Below, piece by piece: positions 61,185-64,000 of a stretch of 64,000 bases of DNA. Position numbers and translations under genes: made by a program. The notes under the pieces were generated by a model. It did not search any database, was not told where the DNA came from, and saw only the letters and a list, made by a program, of their open reading frames with translations. Within the stretch, counting starts at the first letter, position 1. Each line of letters starts with the position of its first letter. The DNA is from Christiangramia sp. Its GTDB lineage: Bacteria; Bacteroidota; Bacteroidia; Flavobacteriales; Flavobacteriaceae. Location: positions 1 to 64,000 of the forward strand of contig NZ_JAPYPC010000016.1 of assembly GCF_029937855.1 (NCBI RefSeq), in the 5' to 3' direction.

Positions 61185-63160
61185 AAACTCTTTTGTTCTT
61201 TCCTTAACTCAGTAACATTATCTAACCTTTCGTAAGAGGAATTATTACTTTTAAATTCTGGTATTAAATCTTTGAGTTTTGCAACCACTTTGTCGTTCTT
61301 CAACTTATTGGCAGATTTTATGATCTTTATAACCTTATCATTAATCATTTCATAATCTCGTACCACATCCTGACCAATCATTATTTTTTTATGATGAGTA
61401 GGTAGTGTTTTACATTCATCATTAAGCAATTCTTCATAAAGTTTCTCACCGGGTCTTAAACCTGTAATTCTAACTTTGATGTTTTTATTAGGTTGATAAC
61501 CGGCGAGTTTAATCATTTTTATGGCCAAATCCATAATTTTTACGGGCTCCCCCATATCAAAAACAAAAATTTCTCCTCCTTTACCCATGGCTCCAGCTTC
61601 CAATACTAATTGGCAGGCTTCCGGGATAGTCATAAAATATCTTATAATATCCGGATGTGTAATAGTCACCGGTCCACCTGCTTCAATTTGCTTTTTAAAA
61701 AGCGGTACAACCGATCCATTTGAACCTAAAACATTTCCGAAACGGGTTGTGATGAATTTTGTGCTATTCGGGTTGGTCTTTATACTTTCATGATAAAGGG
61801 ACTGCACATACATTTCAGCAGTCCGTTTTGAAGCACCCATTACATTACTGGGGTTTACGGCTTTATCTGTAGAAACCATTACAAAATGGCCCACATTATA
61901 TTTAATCGCCAAATCTGCCAGATTCTTTGTTCCGTGAATATTGACGAAGATTGCCTCATGAGGATTGCTTTCCATCAAAGGCACATGCTTATATGCAGCC
62001 GCATGGTAAACTACATCAATAGACTGGTTTTGGAACATCAATTCTAATCTCTTTTGGTTGCCAACATCACATACAATCACCTTGAAATTTAAATCTGGAA
62101 ATTTAGCCTCTACCTCCAGCTGAAGATTATGCAATGGAGTCTCTGCCTGATCTAAAATGATAAGTTTAGCAGGATTATACTCTGCAACCTGACGAACAAT
62201 TTCGCTACCTATTGAACCTGCCGCCCCAGTCACTAATATCGTTTTTCCTGTTAACTGATCAATCTTGTTTTGTACTTCTAATTGAATCGGTTCACGTTCT
62301 AAAAGATCTTCTATCTGTAATGTTTTCACCTTTTTGGCAATAGGTTGGTTCTCATCCCATGACGAAACAAGTGGAGCATTATATACAGCTATATCATGTT
62401 CTAAACATTCCTCTACCAGTTTAAATTTTTCTTCAGGGGTTAAAGTATTTTCAGAAAAAATAATAGCATCTGCTCCTAATGATTTTACTTCTTGAGAAAC
62501 TTTTTGAGTATGCCTTAAAACTGGTTTATCTAAAATCCTAAGGCTTTTATGAGAATCCTGTGTTAAAAACCCCACTATTTTGAATCTCTTGGGATGTTCT
62601 ATATCCAAAGCTCCTGCAATTGAAATGGCATTTTCGTCAACTCCCAATATTACGGTCTTGATAAGCGATTCATTTTTATGAGCAATCTTGAAATATTCAT
62701 AAACCTGTTTAACCCCAAGCCTAAATAAGAATAATAAGGAAAACGAGATCCAAAGGTTAATAAGGAGTCCGCCTACCAAAAATATCTTTTCTCCAATAAA
62801 TAATAGACTTATATAATTTAAGGCTAAAAGGCTTGAAAAGGCACCGACTGTAGCGAGCAATAGTTTAAGTGCATCCACATTTGAAGAATACCTTATAATA
62901 CCCGCATAGGTTTTAAAAACGTAAAAAAAGAACACATTTGTAGAAACTACTAAAAGCGTTTTTTCGAAGTACGAGAGTAAGGTGTATTGTAGTGGCGAAA
63001 GATCCAGTAGAATAAAAATCGTAAGGATCGTAGAGATAGTAACTAGCCCAATATCAATCAATAGAACCGCCCAACGTGGTAGATATTTTAAATTTCTAAT
63101 ATCCAGGGCGTTGTCGGGATCGGCAAGATTTTTTTTTAGGGCTCTATTTATGCTACCCAT
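61181..63160 (-). CDS. nucleoside-diphosphate-sugar 4,6-dehydratase, membrane type (PglF/CapD-like)
   Basis: The product is 659 residues. Four or five membrane helices fill the first 150 residues, then a CoA-binding-like Rossmann domain (about 165-290), and an SDR domain with GAAGSIGSEIVRQ (about 312-324) and the catalytic region STDKAVNPSNVMGASKR (about 425-441), where Ser/Asp-Lys replaces the usual YxxxK, as in FlaA1/PglF. It converts UDP-GlcNAc to a 4-keto-6-deoxy sugar. The adjacent aminotransferase would then make a 4-amino sugar. Both genes belong to the capsule cluster. Confidence 0.9.
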   Translation of the reverse strand: MGSINRALKKNLADPDNALDIRNLKYLPRWAVLLIDIGLVTISTILTIFILLDLSPLQYTLLSYFEKTLLVVSTNVFFFYVFKTYAGIIRYSSNVDALKLLLATVGAFSSLLALNYISLLFIGEKIFLVGGLLINLWISFSLLFLFRLGVKQVYEYFKIAHKNESLIKTVILGVDENAISIAGALDIEHPKRFKIVGFLTQDSHKSLRILDKPVLRHTQKVSQEVKSLGADAIIFSENTLTPEEKFKLVEECLEHDIAVYNAPLVSSWDENQPIAKKVKTLQIEDLLEREPIQLEVQNKIDQLTGKTILVTGAAGSIGSEIVRQVAEYNPAKLIILDQAETPLHNLQLEVEAKFPDLNFKVIVCDVGNQKRLELMFQNQSIDVVYHAAAYKHVPLMESNPHEAIFVNIHGTKNLADLAIKYNVGHFVMVSTDKAVNPSNVMGASKRTAEMYVQSLYHESIKTNPNSTKFITTRFGNVLGSNGSVVPLFKKQIEAGGPVTITHPDIIRYFMTIPEACQLVLEAGAMGKGGEIFVFDMGEPVKIMDLAIKMIKLAGYQPNKNIKVRITGLRPGEKLYEELLNDECKTLPTHHKKIMIGQDVVRDYEMINDKVIKIIKSANKLKNDKVVAKLKDLIPEFKSNNSSYERLDNVTELRKEQKSL

Positions 63161-63170
63161 AATTTAGATT

Positions 63171-64000
63171 CTAATTTTTTAAACAATTTACAATTGCTAA
63201 GCTTATTCTATCTCTATCGTTATCGCTAAGATTAGATCCACTTGGCAAACATAAACCATTTTTGAACATCTCTTCGGCAATTCCCGTGCCGTAATACGGA
63301 TCTTTACTGAAAACGGGCTGCATGTGCATTGGTTTCCATAATGGGCGGCTTTCAATATTTTCAGAATCCAAACACTTTCTCAGATCCTCCCTACTAACAC
63401 CTCCTGTTATATTTTCATCAACGGTTATAACTGTTAGCCAGTGATTGCTGTAAAAAAGATCATTAGGCTCTTCAAATACTTTTATTCCGTCCATATCCCG
63501 GAATAAATTTACATAAAATTGAAACATATTACGTCTGCCCTGCACTCTTTTATCCAGAACTTCCATTTGCCCTCTACCAATTCCTGCTGAAATATTACTC
63601 AAACGATAATTATATCCAATTTGGCTATGTTGATAATGCGGAGCATCATCCCTAGCCTGGGTAGCCAGGAAAACAGCTTTATTCTTATGCTTAATATCTT
63701 TAGTAATCAATGCACCTCCCCCTGAAGTGGTGATAATTTTATTACCGTTAAATGAAAGAATGGAAAAATCCCCTAAGCTTCCACAATTTCTTCCTTTATA
63801 AGTACTGCCAAGCGCTTCTGCACTATCTTCTATTACCGGAGTTTCATATTTTTCTGCTATAGCATTAACCTCATCAACTTTGTATGGCATACCATAAAGA
63901 TGCACCGCGATAATAGCTTTAGGTTTCTTCCCTTTGGAAATCCTGTCCTTAATGGCAATTTCCAACTGATTTGGACAAATATTAAGAGTATCTGCCTCAC
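63171..64000 (-). CDS. DegT/DnrJ/EryC1-family sugar aminotransferase (N-terminus outside window)
   Basis: At least 276 residues are encoded; the frame is open to the last base of the window, so the N-terminus is missing. The PLP site lies in ILSFNGNKIITTSGGGALIT, with the Schiff-base Lys in NGNK. Other family segments are AVHLYGMPYKVDEV, VIEDSAEALGSTYKG and GYNYRLSNISAGIGRGQMEV. It transfers an amino group to a keto sugar, most likely the product of the 4,6-dehydratase encoded 10 bp downstream, to give an amino-deoxy sugar for the surface polysaccharide (PglE/LegC-like). The capsule cluster continues beyond the window. Confidence 0.88.
   Translation of the reverse strand, partial: EADTLNICPNQLEIAIKDRISKGKKPKAIIAVHLYGMPYKVDEVNAIAEKYETPVIEDSAEALGSTYKGRNCGSLGDFSILSFNGNKIITTSGGGALITKDIKHKNKAVFLATQARDDAPHYQHSQIGYNYRLSNISAGIGRGQMEVLDKRVQGRRNMFQFYVNLFRDMDGIKVFEEPNDLFYSNHWLTVITVDENITGGVSREDLRKCLDSENIESRPLWKPMHMQPVFSKDPYYGTGIAEEMFKNGLCLPSGSNLSDNDRDRISLAIVNCLKN

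Overview
The window looks like chromosome of a marine or soil flavobacterium (Bacteroidota, Flavobacteriaceae; Gramella/Christiangramia or Salegentibacter-like). The signs are A+T-rich DNA, start sites with little or no Shine-Dalgarno sequence, candidate TTTG / TAnnTTTG promoters, proline genes in the order proC-proB-proA, a thrABC operon headed by an Ile/Thr-rich leader peptide, and many families typical of the group (GbsR/MarR regulators, DUF3891, M61 and S10 peptidases, multi-PAS kinases, Wzi-type capsule proteins). The genus is an inference; there is no rRNA gene to settle it. No tRNA, rRNA or CRISPR array was seen.

Layout. 1-2000 is a graveyard: a transposase tail, a truncated universal stress protein, an RND efflux operon collapsed to one short adaptor/TolC remnant, an intact GbsR/MarR regulator that once headed that operon, and a second dead transposase. 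2295-8459 holds a secreted GH130-type glycosidase, DUF3891, MgtC, a pair of overlapping and mutually similar membrane proteins of unknown function, and a large HPII-type catalase. 8762-12759 has the tesA lipase divergent from a LolD-like ABC ATPase and its FtsX-type permease. 12883-21018 has an AraC-type regulator, a long repeat-filled gap, a secreted M3 peptidase, a secreted amidohydrolase, the RluE pseudouridine synthase and gamma-glutamyltranspeptidase.

21087-28128 is a light-sensing operon on the minus strand: a CheB-CheR-PAS-histidine kinase fusion, a biliverdin-binding bacteriophytochrome kinase, a response regulator, and the heme oxygenase that makes the chromophore. 28738-31585 is proCBA. 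31999-39340 has an M61 peptidase, a KefB-type K+/H+ antiporter with RCK domains, an ABC1/UbiB kinase and an S10 carboxypeptidase-like protein. 39346-44182 is thrA-thrB-thrC with a 37-residue leader peptide too short for routine gene calling. 44711-49934 (minus) has a DMT exporter, a J-domain/KTSC protein, a flavin amine oxidase and a MoxR-type AAA+ ATPase with its VWA partner.

50099-55784 has a PAP2 phosphatase, an EEP-family hydrolase, a stand-alone receiver and a 1112-residue multi-PAS protein that ends just after its phospho-accepting helix and lacks an ATPase domain. 55842-64000 is the start of a capsule/exopolysaccharide locus (Wzi, CpsB phosphatase, Wzc tyrosine kinase, Wza, a PglF/CapD dehydratase and a DegT aminotransferase cut by the window end).

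The most noteworthy items are the phytochrome/CheBR operon, the ATPase-less PAS protein with its receiver, the overlapping paralogous membrane pair, two dispersed repeat families, and the decayed efflux operon behind a surviving regulator with a candidate operator.
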